A stretch of 64,000 nucleotides of DNA from Iris pallida (lineage: Eukaryota; Streptophyta; Magnoliopsida; Asparagales; Iridaceae), in NCBI GenBank assembly GCA_029216955.1, contig JANAVB010007000.1, positions 186,001 to 250,000 of the forward strand, in the 5' to 3' direction. The position numbers and the translations under genes are program-made. Each line of letters starts with the position of its first letter. The first letter of the stretch is position 1. Under the pieces are notes generated by a model. That model was not told the DNA's origin and did no database searches. It was given only the letters and a program-made list of their open reading frames with translations. Of the stretch, positions 24,401-32,030 are shown piece after piece.

Positions 24401-27400
24401 ATCGAACTCCTTGAATAATACAGTGTTCTAATCAGTTGCTTGTGCGATTTCAGGTAATCGTGTAGGCGATGTCTAGCGCGACCAACAAGTCACTCGCCTC
24501 GAACAAGAATCAAGGTGAGTGGCTGACCTGCTTCACCTTGACCCTCTGTCTCAAGAAAAGAACTCGGGATAACTGTATCAAATTAGAACGATTTATTCGG
24601 AAAATACAAGTTTCATGCTCAAAAAGAGAAAAGATAAGGTTCTAGAAAAGAGAGCATTATTTCATGATCTGCAAAACCAAAGAAATGAATCGATTATATA
24701 ATTGTCGCAACGATACCATAAAACGTGCCTTAAACCACTTGTCAACGTAGCACGGTCATGGACAACTTGTATACAAGGGCGATTGTCTCTTCAGACGGTA
24801 TTCTGGGACCACAGAACCGATCCGGCCTAGAAAGAAACACGATAGCTATGCTGAATTGTACCGCGGATATTCGGTGCTCCTTCAACGGAGCTCGCTACCC
24901 GCGTTGAACGTGTACCGTCTAAACCAAGCTATGTCTAGAATGGTTTTCATGCCAATGACCTCCGCAATTATGCACTAGTTAAACTTATGTTATACAATAT
25001 GACAGGGAAGAATATGGTAAACTTTATGTTGTACGGCACGCTCTGCCATGGGTAAGTTCTAGCATAAATTTTTCTTATCTATGTTTCGTCAAACTGCTTA
25101 CATGAAACTGACTAGGATGGCTAGAAAGATCACTAAAACAAGTTGCATGTTTTATCTAAATTCTTGAACCAAATGAAAGCATGGAAAATAATTAGCCACT
25201 CGTCAGTACACGTTGATTGTACTGATCCTCGCTCTCCACAGGTGCTATAAATCAGGAGGAGCGTGCCGCGTGACTGAAGGCAGCGCTCGTGTGTTTTGAA
25301 GCTTCGTCCGAGCGTCCAAAGTCTTGACTCAATCTCTTTTGAAGACTCCACAACTGTCCAATCTGAGATGTCTCGACTCTCACCTATCCAAGGTGTCTGC
25401 ATACTTTGATTGTATAAAGGGGTGCGATGTATGGAACGGCTATCTCATCGACGTTCATTTTGTAATGGAGTCAGTTTGTAGTTCGCGCGACGCCTTTGTA
25501 TCGAGTCTATAATATGATGTTTATTATCCATAAAGCTCAAGTTTCTTCTATATAATGTGTTCAAGTTACTCTGCGCACTCTTTTATTGTCGTGTTTCGGA
25601 TAACCTTATGACTATGCCTTGTGCGATCGCAACTTAGGTTCGCACGGCATTACGTCCGAGGGACGACTATCGATTTTACGGAATCGGGACGTGACATCAT
25701 GTCCCATTTCCATAGCTGTATGGGCTTAAGGAAAACTAAATCCAGCATTCAGCTTTTCCATCTTGTAATTCAAAGGAGCAGGATATATAAATTCCCATGA
25801 TCATATAATATACACTTAGATATATCCACAAAGAATGATTAAGATTGTCTCAGCATAATTATTTTGGATAGATCGTTCACGTCAGAGCAATCTCCCGCGG
25901 CTCAAGGACAAGGACATCAGGTCAATTTTGCTACAGAGGCAACATCAGAGGTAGCAGAAATCTCTGACTTGATCGGCACTACCAAGAAGAAAAATGAATT
26001 CGAGCTCTGCTCGAATTTAGAATTGGCTTCTGACTAACTGGCTCATATCCAGAAAAAGGGGTGATCCCTGAGATAGAAAAGCTGTTTTTTGAAGGTTGAA
26101 GGTTAAAACATACAAAGAGACTGCATGATTGTGCATAAAGGTGGAGATGTTGGCTATTTTGGTGAAAATCACATGTCGGGATAGAAAAAACTGATTGGAT
26201 GATCTATCAGTTGATCAATCTGTATCAGAAGTCCATGAAAAATTACCAGATTGATCAATCAACCAATCTACAGATAGATCAGTTGGATGGTTGAGCTCTT
26301 TTCATTACTTATTTGTTAAACTCAGGTTAGGGTATCTATTTTTCCACAAATAGGGATCTAGTATTGGATAACTCTTGATGTCCAAAGGATTGATGGATAC
26401 CAATAAAGGGAGAAGAAGAATGAAAGAGATTGACAAGGAAGAAGAGATATAGAGTTCTCCGGTTTCTCTTGGGTCTAATCTATAGGGCTCTATGGTGCTT
26501 TTGTGTGTCCTCTTGTGTATTATGGGTGCCGAAGTTTGAGTGGCTCTTGTAAACCATCGCAACCTTGGTAGTAGGGGATCATGCTCCCAATTTGTTTTCC
26601 CCTGTTTGGATTTTCAGTGGTGCTTTGCTTGCAAGCTCAACTTTTCACTGTTGTCGCCTAAGAGAAAGCCTTTATTCCAAATTTTGGGGTCGACTGTTTG
26701 AATCCTTTTCTTCCATTCGGCTCTGTTAAGGGTCATGTCATCTCTAATACTAACATAATCCATATCCTTCATTAACACTTCAAAATCATGTTCGTCTAGG
26801 CCTACCTCTAGTCCTAGCGGCTCCTTTGACTACTATCTTTCTATCCTTACGGGAAAATTGGTCTGTGTTGCATATGCCCAAACCACCCAAGTCGATTTCT
26901 CTCATCTTGTTCTCAATTGACGCAACCTCTTACTTCTTGTTCCCCAATTCCGTGAGTCTCCAACTTGACTTATTTTAAATAAATTTGTCGAACTTATAAA
27001 ATCATTCACAATTGGAGTAAAAGAACCAAAACCACATTTCCATTCAAACAAAAACCAAATATTCCTACAATTCCACTGAACTTTTGCAGATAGGCCTCAT
27101 TTGGTTCGCGGAATGGAAGGGAAAGGAAATCAATTCCTTGTCATTTCCTTTCCTTTGGGAAACTTTAATTCCTATTGATTTTCCTTTCCAATGTTTGGCA
27201 ATGCCAAGGAATTTGGAAAGGAAAGTGAATACTTCAATGTGGGAAAGTGATTCCTTCCTTGGATGAATGGAATCACTTTCCCCCCTAATTTCCCTTCCAT
27301 TGGGAATCACTTTCCTTTCCTCCTCAATTCCTTGGGCACCCAAACATAGGAAAGTAATCACTTTCCTTTCCCAACCGGGAGATTCCGCGAACCAAACGAG

Positions 27401-28043
27401 GCCATACTGTACAATCTTTCGACAGTCCTCAGTAAACAATCATGTGTTGGTCTTCCATGGTTTTCTCCAGTTTTCCTTCCCATCTACATTTTCCAGCTCA
27501 AGAAGAAAGTTTGGGATTTTTACTACAAAAAATACCAATCACCCTGCAATTTTCACAAAATCTGTATACCTAGTATTTTTGCACACACAAATTCAATTTT
27601 TTCACCTTTCGTCGAATTCAGCTCAATATCGGAAATAATCACAAATTTTGGGCATTCTCAACCGTTCAAAATTGGGGGGAAACACAAAAAATAAAGCACA
27701 AAAGCTGTCGACGAGAATATGGATTTGACGGAAGAACTAATAACCCCAAATTCCAAACAAATATCGACATTCTCTGCAATCTCCAGCAAATCTCACTCAA
27801 GTTCAAACCTTTCCTCCATTCCTCCTTAAGCCAACGCAATTCCGGAAATATAACCAAATCCGAGCTGATTTGAACCGTTTAAAATCGAAAAAAAAAAATA
27901 GGAAAATTCGAGCGCAGAACCTGCTGGCGGGAGAGGTAGTCGGACTTGATGGTGGCAATCGAGGCCAGGAGCTCAGGGAGCGGGAGGAGCTTCGCGACCT
28001 CGCGGACTGCGGCTTCCTTCGCCTCGATCCCGACGTCTTCCAT
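1..28043 (-). CDS. SEC6: SEC6 exocyst subunit gene, first nine exons (3' part beyond the left edge)
   Basis: SEC6 is a core subunit of the exocyst, the octameric complex that tethers secretory vesicles to the plasma membrane before SNARE fusion. Nine minus-strand exons join in frame and give about 224 residues that follow the N-terminal part of plant SEC6 closely: [16 protein letters not shown], then [117 protein letters not shown] and [13 protein letters not shown]. Phases match at every junction and I saw no stop codon or frameshift. Plant SEC6 has about 750 residues, so roughly 70% lies outside the window. Intron 1 is about 19.8 kb because of nested retroelements. One intron needs a GC donor. 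Identification is from remembered family sequence, with high confidence. Confidence 0.93.
41..1162 (-). other. SEC6 intron 8 (GC-AG)
   Basis: AT-rich intron sequence. I see no coding segment, RNA gene or recognisable repeat in it. Confidence 0.75.
1163..1189 (-). CDS. SEC6: SEC6 exon 8 (27 bp, followed by a GC donor)
   Basis: A micro-exon with acceptor TTTTGCAG. It encodes [10 protein letters not shown] together with split codons on both sides. A GT lies four bases inside the exon (GCTGTAAGGC), but using it would put exon 9 out of frame and give an immediate TGA. Using the following GC (AAG then GCATGT) restores the conserved [11 protein letters not shown]. So this is very probably a GC-AG intron. 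Confidence 0.86.
1190..3828 (-). other. SEC6 intron 7
   Basis: A 2.6-kb AT-rich intron. Short ORFs here have no splice support and no family resemblance. Nothing else was recognised. Confidence 0.75.
3829..3921 (-). CDS. SEC6: SEC6 exon 7
   Basis: A 93-bp exon between CTTTTCAG and GTATAA. It encodes [20 protein letters not shown] and [10 protein letters not shown]. It joins exon 6 across a 3.1-kb intron and exon 8 across a 2.6-kb intron with matching phases. Confidence 0.92.
5250..5365. repeat. Degenerate ACAT/ACATAC simple repeat
   Basis: An irregular run of CATACAT, ACATACAT and ATACATAC words over about 115 bp in a SEC6 intron. The short ORFs overlapping it on both strands are by-products of the repeat. 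Confidence 0.6.
6017..6900. mobile_element. Tourist/Harbinger-like MITE, 884 bp
   Basis: The ends are inverted copies: GGGCCTGTTTGGTT on the left and AACCAAACAGCCCC on the right, with similar sub-terminal AGTG/CACTTTC sequence. It is flanked on both sides by TAA (6014-6016 and 6901-6903), the usual target duplication of PIF/Harbinger elements. It contains a (CT)n tract and no transposase, so it is non-autonomous. It lies in a SEC6 intron. Confidence 0.82.
6443..6476. repeat. (CT)n microsatellite
   Basis: An uninterrupted CT dinucleotide run inside the MITE, followed by a TTCTTC-rich stretch. Confidence 0.9.
7020..7099 (-). CDS. SEC6: SEC6 exon 6
   Basis: An 80-bp exon with acceptor GGGTTAG. 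It encodes [20 protein letters not shown] and EEVGRLR. The donor GTCAAA matches the consensus poorly, but only this site keeps the reading frame and the conserved REYFE join with exon 7. Confidence 0.88.
7223..7312 (-). CDS. SEC6: SEC6 exon 5
   Basis: A 90-bp exon (30 codons) between CTGTTAG and GTATTA. It encodes [19 protein letters not shown] and ends IHTFE. Plant homologues have almost the same peptide here. Confidence 0.92.
7561..7651 (-). CDS. SEC6: SEC6 exon 4
   Basis: A 91-bp exon with acceptor ATATCAG and donor GTTGGC. It encodes [18 protein letters not shown] and continues to NLNTTLK. The phase fits exons 3 and 5. Confidence 0.92.
7777..7865 (-). CDS. SEC6: SEC6 exon 3
   Basis: An 89-bp exon with acceptor TTGTAG and donor GTATGT. 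It encodes [20 protein letters not shown] and ends inside the codon of a lysine (FLSIEK), which is completed by the first base of exon 4. Confidence 0.92.
8114..8152 (-). CDS. SEC6: SEC6 exon 2 (13 codons)
   Basis: A 39-bp exon encoding [13 protein letters not shown], preceded by TTTTCAG and followed by GTGAGC. It is phase 0 on both sides, directly continuing SRQQ of exon 1. It is too short for ORF finding; I recognised it from the near-invariant plant SEC6 peptide. Confidence 0.93.
9002..9235. repeat. Tandem duplication of about 110-120 bp
   Basis: Two diverged copies (about 9002-9109 and 9126-9235) share GAACTGT, CTATGCTGCAATAAA, TCTCAACCTCCTAAT and GCATGCATTA in the same order. This is an old local duplication in SEC6 intron 1, just before the chromovirus. 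Confidence 0.75.
9306..10945 (+). repeat. 5' LTR of the chromovirus
   Basis: Starts TGTAGTG and ends TGACA. It holds a TATA box (10496-10502) and, downstream, an AATAAA (10779-10784) consistent with U3-R-U5 order. It matches 24056-25696 over its whole length. Confidence 0.92.
10496..10502 (+). promoter_or_regulatory. TATA box of the chromovirus 5' LTR
   Basis: TATAAAT in a GC-richer context, kept in the 3' LTR at 25246-25252. The likely transcription start is about 30 bp downstream. AATAAA at 10779 in this LTR has become CATAAA in the 3' copy. Confidence 0.6.
10949..10960 (+). other. Primer binding site, tRNA-iMet type, one mismatch
   Basis: TGGTATTAGAGC lies three bases after the 5' LTR. 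The usual plant iMet site is TGGTATCAGAGC, so there is one C-to-T change. Confidence 0.82.
11073..12395 (+). pseudogene. Chromovirus gag with an in-frame stop
   Basis: Gag forms the retrotransposon particle and binds its RNA. The frame starts at ATG 11073 with a Q/R-rich coiled-coil region (about residues 35-105: [17 protein letters not shown]). The retrotransposon gag core follows ([14 protein letters not shown], and after the stop [11 protein letters not shown]), then a zinc-knuckle region. TAG at 11721 interrupts it at a position that is normally Trp; the frame then continues to TGA at 12393. The first zinc knuckle is damaged ([14 protein letters not shown] has Trp where the second Cys should be). 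The second ([14 protein letters not shown]) fits CX2CX4HX4C. Gag and pol are in the same frame, as usual in this branch. Confidence 0.9.
12396..13683 (+). pseudogene. Chromovirus protease and reverse transcriptase (5' part of pol), broken
   Basis: The frame continues from gag. The aspartic protease has its active-site motif FDSGATHSF and the later ILGMDWL. Reverse transcriptase follows, with [34 protein letters not shown] and [14 protein letters not shown] at 13035, TAA at 13074 and TAG at 13080 interrupt the start of the RT. The catalytic motif reads FVGDILVYS where the family has F[IV]DDILVYS, so one of the two catalytic aspartates is lost. The segment is cut at 13683, within the codons of DWKRP, by the nested element; the same reading resumes after 21692. 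Confidence 0.92.
13684..16103 (-). repeat. 3' LTR (left copy) of the non-autonomous element
   Basis: 2420 bp, ending TG...CA in plus-strand terms. It is unusually rich in short inverted repeats such as CGTGCATTTGATGCACG, GAGCACTTCGTGCTTC and GGTGCTACGCACC. ORFs inside it are chance ORFs: they appear in both LTRs and in both strands without any family match. Confidence 0.92.
14503..14624. repeat. 61-bp tandem repeat, two copies, each able to fold
   Basis: Two adjacent 61-bp units. Each unit starts GGCATGCG and ends CGCATGCC, and has TTCAG...CTGAA further inside, so each could form its own hairpin. The same pair is in the other LTR at 20087-20208. Confidence 0.88.
17889..18060. repeat. 48-bp tandem repeat, about 3.5 copies
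   Basis: CGTGCGATTCGATT recurs at 17889, 17943 and 17991, with a CGTGCGGTTCGATT variant at 18039. Spacing is 54, 48 and 48 bp, and each unit contains an ATCGA...TCGCAA segment. Confidence 0.8.
19253..19264 (-). other. Primer binding site, tRNA-iMet type, for the LARD-like element
   Basis: On the minus strand it reads TGGTATCAGAGC, three bases after the end of the 5' LTR (19268-21687). It fixes the element's orientation. Confidence 0.9.
19268..21687 (-). repeat. 5' LTR (right copy) of the LARD-like element
   Basis: 2420 bp, the same length as the left copy, with about 1% substitutions between them. It also carries the 61-bp double repeat (20087-20208). Confidence 0.92.
21688..24027 (+). pseudogene. 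Chromovirus RNase H, integrase and chromodomain-like tail (3' part of pol), broken
   Basis: The RT end resumes with [20 protein letters not shown]. RNase H follows ([33 protein letters not shown]). Integrase has the zinc-binding region ([11 protein letters not shown]), the core ([30 protein letters not shown]) and the GPFEIL region. The C-terminus ([25 protein letters not shown]) looks like the second half of a chromodomain, which in this family guides integration into heterochromatin. Stops lie at 21896 (TAA), 22444 (after a 197-bp duplication shifts the frame), 22939 and 22945 (two Trp codons), 23390, 23431, 23659 and 23950. It cannot make a functional polyprotein. Confidence 0.9.
22242..22635 (+). 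repeat. 197-bp tandem duplication inside pol
   Basis: The segment beginning ATACACTGAGTCGGAAG occurs at 22242 and again at 22439, with only a few differences. It spans the linker between RNase H and integrase (the INSRLL...MDIELRVRF peptide is repeated). As 197 is not a multiple of three, the frame shifts and a TGA follows at the junction. Confidence 0.93.
24056..25696 (+). repeat. 3' LTR of the chromovirus
   Basis: 1641 bp, TGTAGTG to GTGACA, followed by the TCATG target duplication. It differs from the 5' LTR by several percent, mostly by transitions at CG and CNG sites in the first 150 bp. Confidence 0.92.
25702..26639. other. Remainder of SEC6 intron 1, no gene seen
   Basis: AT-rich sequence. 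A partly inverted stretch (GATCAATC/GATTGATC words, about 26195-26290) is present. The part 26300-26640 looks like old retroelement debris but I cannot assign it. No coding region is supported. Confidence 0.5.
26640..26925 (-). pseudogene. RTE-type LINE, C-terminal ORF2 remnant
   Basis: On the minus strand, broken frames give [27 protein letters not shown], then (after a frameshift) [20 protein letters not shown] and [16 protein letters not shown]. This resembles the C-terminus of plant RTE LINE reverse transcriptases, which typically have GRPKKTW, DMxLDRAEWRxRI and VADPK. It is short, frameshifted and truncated, so an old dead copy in SEC6 intron 1. Confidence 0.65.
27093..27403. mobile_element. 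MITE with 22-bp terminal inverted repeats, 311 bp
   Basis: The left end GGCCTCATTTGGTTCGCGGA and the inverse of the right end differ at one position over 22 bp. The 3-bp sequence ATA flanks both sides. The interior is made of GGAAAG/CTTTCC words and is non-coding. It is probably Tourist-like, although ATA is not the usual TAA/TTA target. It lies about 500 bp from SEC6 exon 1. Confidence 0.78.
27921..28043 (-). CDS. SEC6: SEC6 exon 1 (coding part, 41 codons)
   Basis: Encodes the conserved N-terminus, from [20 protein letters not shown] to LSRQQ. It ends in CAG followed by GT (GTTCTG), a weak but canonical donor. The start is the first ATG after a CTTCTTC-rich leader and matches the start of plant homologues to within one or two residues. 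The exon is strongly GC-rich at third positions, unlike exons 2-9, which are AT-rich; such a 5' GC gradient is common in monocot genes. Confidence 0.93.
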
Positions 28044-28260
28044 TAGATCTCGACCAATCGAGCGACCGATTACTCCGAATCGAGAAGAAAAAGCAGAAGA
28101 AGAAGAAGAAGAAGAGGAGGGAGAGAAAAATGCTCAAAATTCTTGATTTGTGTAGTTTTTAGATGCGTTGGGACTTTGCCACGTTCATGCGGATTGGATT
28201 GGAAAAGAAAAATCATTATTTATTTATTTATGTGTCAAAGAAATTGGAAAAAAAAAATCT
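28044..28260 (-). promoter_or_regulatory. SEC6 5' leader and proximal promoter
   Basis: Upstream of the ATG on the minus strand is a pyrimidine-rich leader with a CTTCTTCTTC run (about 28085-28120), common in plant housekeeping genes. Further upstream is a doubled CCAAT motif (about 28190-28201). I see no convincing TATA box. The start of transcription cannot be placed from sequence alone. Confidence 0.5.
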
Positions 28261-28469
28261 CAATAAAAAATAAGGAAAAAGTGGTTTAATTTAAAAAAAA
28301 GTATTTATTTTTGGCAAATTATAAGGACACTCAGACTTTTACTTGGGGACGATTCTTACTTCAGGACAGTTTAATTTAGTGAAACTTTTATTTAAGACAA
28401 CCTCAAATTTTTTTGGGGCTGTTCAACTCCCAAGTTTACTAAGGACAATCACAAACTCTCCAGCGACGA

Positions 28470-28617
28470 ATGCCGGCGGAGGTGCGAGGGTGCGGACGCC
28501 AGCGGGGGTGCAGACGTCGGCGGGGTGCGGACGCCAACGAGGGCAGGGTGCGGACACCGACGAGGGCAAGGTCGTCGGCGGGGGCGCGGAGGCGTGGACG
28601 CCCGCGGGGACGAGGGG
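28470..28617. repeat. GC-rich minisatellite-like sequence (left part)
   Basis: Irregular repetition of GGTGCGGACGCC, GGCGGGG and GACGAGGGCA words in otherwise AT-rich DNA. It is continued on the other side of the hAT insertion at 29190-29270. Confidence 0.65.
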
Positions 28618-28625
28618 GAGCGGAC

Positions 28626-29189
28626 TAAGCCTGTCAATGGTAGCTTATTGGTCGGGTATTGGCATTACCATATCCGAACCAGCAACTATTGGATATATCC
28701 GATAACTATCCGATATTCTATCGGATAGAAGTTTTGGCTACCGTATCCATTACCGATAATTTTAACGGATATCGGATAATATCCGAACCAATAAGATTAC
28801 TAAAAAAAATTAAAAAAGCGAAGAAAAAAATCAGAACCAACAGATTTTGTCAAGAAACGACAGATTTTCACATTGAAACGACAGATTTTGTAAGAAACAA
28901 CATATTTCTACATTGAAACGACATATTTTGTCAAGAAACAACAGAAACAATAGAATTTCGGCTGAATTCTGAATTCCAGATAACCCAATATATTTTAAAT
29001 TTATTAAATAATTTAAATATTATTGGTTCGGATATTATTGGTCCGAATATGACACTTACCGTATCCGTATCCGATATCCGATAAATATCCGATATGATAT
29101 CCGAATCCGTATCCGTATCCGAAATTTCGGATATTTTCGATTCGAATATGGATCGGATACAAATTTTCGGTCTACCATTGACAGGCCTA
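28626..29189. mobile_element. hAT-type MITE, 564 bp, with exact 8-bp target duplication
   Basis: The ends TAAGCCTGTCAATGG and CCATTGACAGGCCTA are inverted copies with one mismatch. GAGCGGAC is duplicated exactly at 28618-28625 and 29190-29197, and 8 bp is the hAT signature. The interior is AT-rich and filled with repeated ATCCGATA/TATCGGAT words in both orientations. There is no transposase ORF. It interrupts the GC-rich minisatellite. Confidence 0.9.
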
Positions 29190-29270
29190 GAGCGGACACC
29201 CACGGGGGCACGGGGTAGCTGACGCCAGCGGAGGCACGGGGGCATGGGAGCGCGGACGATGAGCGGATAG
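29190..29270. repeat. GC-rich minisatellite-like sequence (right part)
   Basis: Continues the GCGGACAC, CAGCGGAGGCACGGG and GCGCGGAC words of the left part after the hAT element. Confidence 0.6.
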
Positions 29271-29314
29271 GACTGCCGAGCAATCCTATCTAAACTCTAT
29301 GTTTGAACATATGA

Positions 29315-29525
29315 TTGCCAACTCCAACCAATTTGTCAGTCCATACACCAAGTAGGACTGCAATAAATTTGACAGTCATACTTTATGTTAGGACTGCCAA
29401 CAAGGTTGACAGTCCGAACATAAAGTATGACTGTCAAATTTGTTGGCAGTTCTACTAGGTGCAAATTTGACAGTCCTGAAAGAAATTGGACTAGTCTCAA
29501 GTAACAAATAGGAGTGGCAAACATG
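29315..29525. repeat. Fold-back element of about 210 bp
   Basis: The core stem pairs about 32 bases with one mismatch: GACAGTCATACTTTATGTTA on the left against its inverse in 29412-29441, with a loop of about 13 bases. Pairing continues outward more weakly to both ends (GGACTGCAAT, CCAAGTAG, GGAGTGGCAA). It could be a MITE of miRNA-precursor shape. Confidence 0.75.
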
Positions 29526-30477
29526 TAAAAAATTTGAAAAAATTTGGTATAGTTCCAAGTAAAACTTGGAGTGTCGTTAGAATTTGCCTTCACTTTTTCA
29601 CCTTTAAATATTCACTTTCTTTCAATTTTTTAGCATTTTCAAATACCTAAAAAAATCAATAACAATTATAATTTTCCAAAATAATACCAAAAAATTAATT
29701 TCCTTTCATTTTCACGGGAAAAAAAGGCCTTCATCAGAGTCTAAGCTGGTTTATTGGAACGGGTTTGGAGCCAGATCCGTTTGCTTATTGGTAAAGCGTC
29801 GAATCTAACAACCAAGGTCCGATTTCTATTTTTTATATAATTATAAATAACCAAATCCTTGAAATGTCAGAAGCTTATATAACAAATAAGTTAAAAAGTG
29901 GTAGAAGAGAATTTGTTAGTTCTGTTTTCCTGCATATGTATAATCAAAATTCCTTTAGCCTCTACGCATGCAAGTTAAGAACACGGGCCCGCGCTTGCCC
30001 GCGTATGCGGGTGCGCGCGGTTTAAGAACACGCTCGCGTATGCTTTTCTTTTGCGATGATAATGGCCATTGCCTTGGGCAAACACTTTTGAATACCGACT
30101 ATTAGTTTTTCCTTTTCTATGTTTCTGGTCTCCGCATGGCTAAAAGTAATCAATATGAAGGCGATGAAATCCCTGCTGAAGCTGACATTGTTCTCGCTGC
30201 TTCCGTTCATCGTTGCTATCGGCAGTTTGTTGATTGCTTTCATTTCTTGCTTTTCCTGATCATCTCCCCCCCCCTGTCCCTTTTGGCGTCCTTTGCCTTT
30301 GTGACTTGCTCTCTCGTTGGCTCCCCTAGAAATGAAATTTCACTAGTTTTAGATTGTCTGACTGCTACCTACCTTGACCATCTTCCGTTTCTTTCGTGGT
30401 TGTTTCTATTTTCTATAGAAAATTAGTGTATCGTATGGCCATGTTCTATTTGTAGGAATAAAATAGGGATTACTCCT
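29526..30477. other. Intergenic sequence, no supported gene
   Basis: AT-rich sequence with a short GC-rich patch (about 29985-30020). A tRNA-like stretch near 29780-29825 has imperfect A and B boxes but no cloverleaf. Short ORFs have no recognisable family. Confidence 0.5.
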
Positions 30478-30515
30478 GGGAGAGATGGCTGAGTGGTTGA
30501 TAGCTCTGGTCTTGA
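30478..30515 (+). pseudogene. Fragment resembling the 5' half of plastid trnS-UGA
   Basis: GGAGAGATGGCTGAGTGGTT followed by GATAGCTC and GGTCTTGA matches, from memory, the start of plastid tRNA-Ser(UGA) with a C-to-T change. Similarity ends in the anticodon region and no 3' half follows, so it cannot be a working tRNA. It is likely a nuclear insertion of plastid DNA or a tRNA-derived repeat. Confidence 0.4.
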
Positions 30516-31121
30516 CTCAAGGGTATTCACAAAAACAAAAAATGCGTTGGCAACAACCACGGTAGTAGTTGCGGAACTACTGGGCCAGGAGAGGACAACG
30601 TTCCTGCTCCTCTTTCTTTGCTTCGTGGACAGAGGTCCTACGGTAGGTAACAGATGAATATATAGAAAATTACTATTAGATTTAGACTGAAACTGTAATA
30701 ACAAGATCCTTGAAATGTCAAAAACTTATAATTAACTTATTTGTTTAGCGGATGTAGCTGGAACTTTTTTTTTTTCAAAATCCAGTTGATATTCTTTTGC
30801 GTGAATATATATAAATAATTTATTTATTTATTTGATTAAATTTATAATTACTTATTTTCTAATTAAAGCTATAAATAATTTTTTACCACTTAGGAATGGT
30901 TAGTTAATTATTTAATTTTGTTGCTCTTATAATTTTCTTTTATCTTACCCACTTTTATAGCTATCCAAACAATGAAAGTATGATTTGACCTCTTTCAAAT
31001 TACAAAGTAATATATATCCAAACATTGAAAGTCATTTTCACCCGACAAGAACTAGTAAAAAAACTCAAAAGCATATGCATTGAACTTTCATAAGACAAAA
31101 AATTTCTTTCGTACTTTCTTT

Positions 31122-31883
31122 TATATATATACTAGTCTACATGTACGTGCTTTGCATGTATTTTTAATTAGAATATCATAAGGTCAGTTGTCGTACGTCT
31201 TCCATCCTTTTCAGGTGACTATTCATGTGTTTGTGCTTTCTTTTTACAATGCTAAGAGACTCGAAGTACGATTTTTTTTTCTACTGACAATAATAACCTT
31301 TAGAAAATGGTAAGGACAGAAAAATTTATTATCATTGGAACATGAAGAGTTGTTCGGAAAAAGAAAACTTCATACTCTATTGCTTTGACTCTTGAACATA
31401 AATGACATGCAAGTTGACATAATAATATCTACTCAAGGGTATTTTAGGAATTCAAAAGTTTCACCACAAAGTTTTCCTATTATATAGTAGAATAGATAAT
31501 AAGGGAGATGAGGTGCCACCCTATAGGTGGTGGCTATGTGTCATCCCTCAAGTTATCATCATGCACCGAAAAGTGTGCAAGTGCATGATAATAGCATGAG
31601 GGGTGACATATAGCCACCTCACCGTGAGGTGGCACCTCACCTCCCTTATTCTCTCTCTTTATATCTATTCTACTATATAATAGGAAAACTTAGATGGTGA
31701 AACTTTTGAATTCCGAAAATACCCATGCATACTTATACTAATTAAAAACAGTTCATTAATTTTAATAAGGACAACTTAGTAATTAGGAAGACTACCCTTT
31801 GGTCTTCCTAAAGAGTCTTCCTAAACTAATTAAAAAATATTAAAATACGTGCAAGACACGTGCACATATGCTAGTATATATAT
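31122..31883. mobile_element. Large fold-back element of about 760 bp
   Basis: The ends are inverted: TATATATACTAG with TGTACGTGCTTTGCATGTAT on the left, and the matching ACGTGCAAGACACGTGCAC with CTAGTATATATA on the right. A second, longer inner inverted repeat pairs 31434-31497 with about 31665-31725 (GGAATTCAAAAGTTTCACCA and TTTTCCTATTATATAGTAGA). The centre (31500-31650) is again palindromic (GAGGTGGCACCTCA words). It is non-coding. The CGTGC/GCACG terminal sequence is widespread in plant non-autonomous elements. Confidence 0.7.
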
Positions 31884-32030
31884 ATGTGTGTGTGTGTGTG
31901 TGTTAAAAAAAGTTGGAACCTTCTGATTTTTTGACTATGTACGATTGTACAGACCTTCTAAATTTTTACCATGTGCGATTGTACATATGACATATCAAAA
32001 AAGGGCCATGACATGAATGAATGCAGAGGA

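Larger units (their letters stand above)
9306..25696 (+). mobile_element. Ty3/gypsy chromovirus (Tekay/Del-like), broken, with a nested insertion
   Basis: Two LTRs of about 1.64 kb (9306-10945 and 24056-25696) begin TGTAGTG and end TGACA. The 5-bp target duplication TCATG is present on both sides (9301-9305 and 25697-25701). A tRNA-iMet-like PBS follows the 5' LTR, and gag, protease, reverse transcriptase, RNase H, integrase and a chromodomain-like C-terminus follow in order, which fits the Tekay/Del chromovirus branch. Without the nested element the provirus is about 8.4 kb. The two LTRs differ by several percent, so it is older than the element inside it. It lies antisense to SEC6 in intron 1. 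Many stop codons show it is inactive. Confidence 0.92.

Noticed and set aside
30136..30426. 96-codon ORF with a hydrophobic centre
   Set aside because: No homology recognised, no promoter or splice context, and it lies in AT-rich repeat-dense DNA; chance ORF is most likely.
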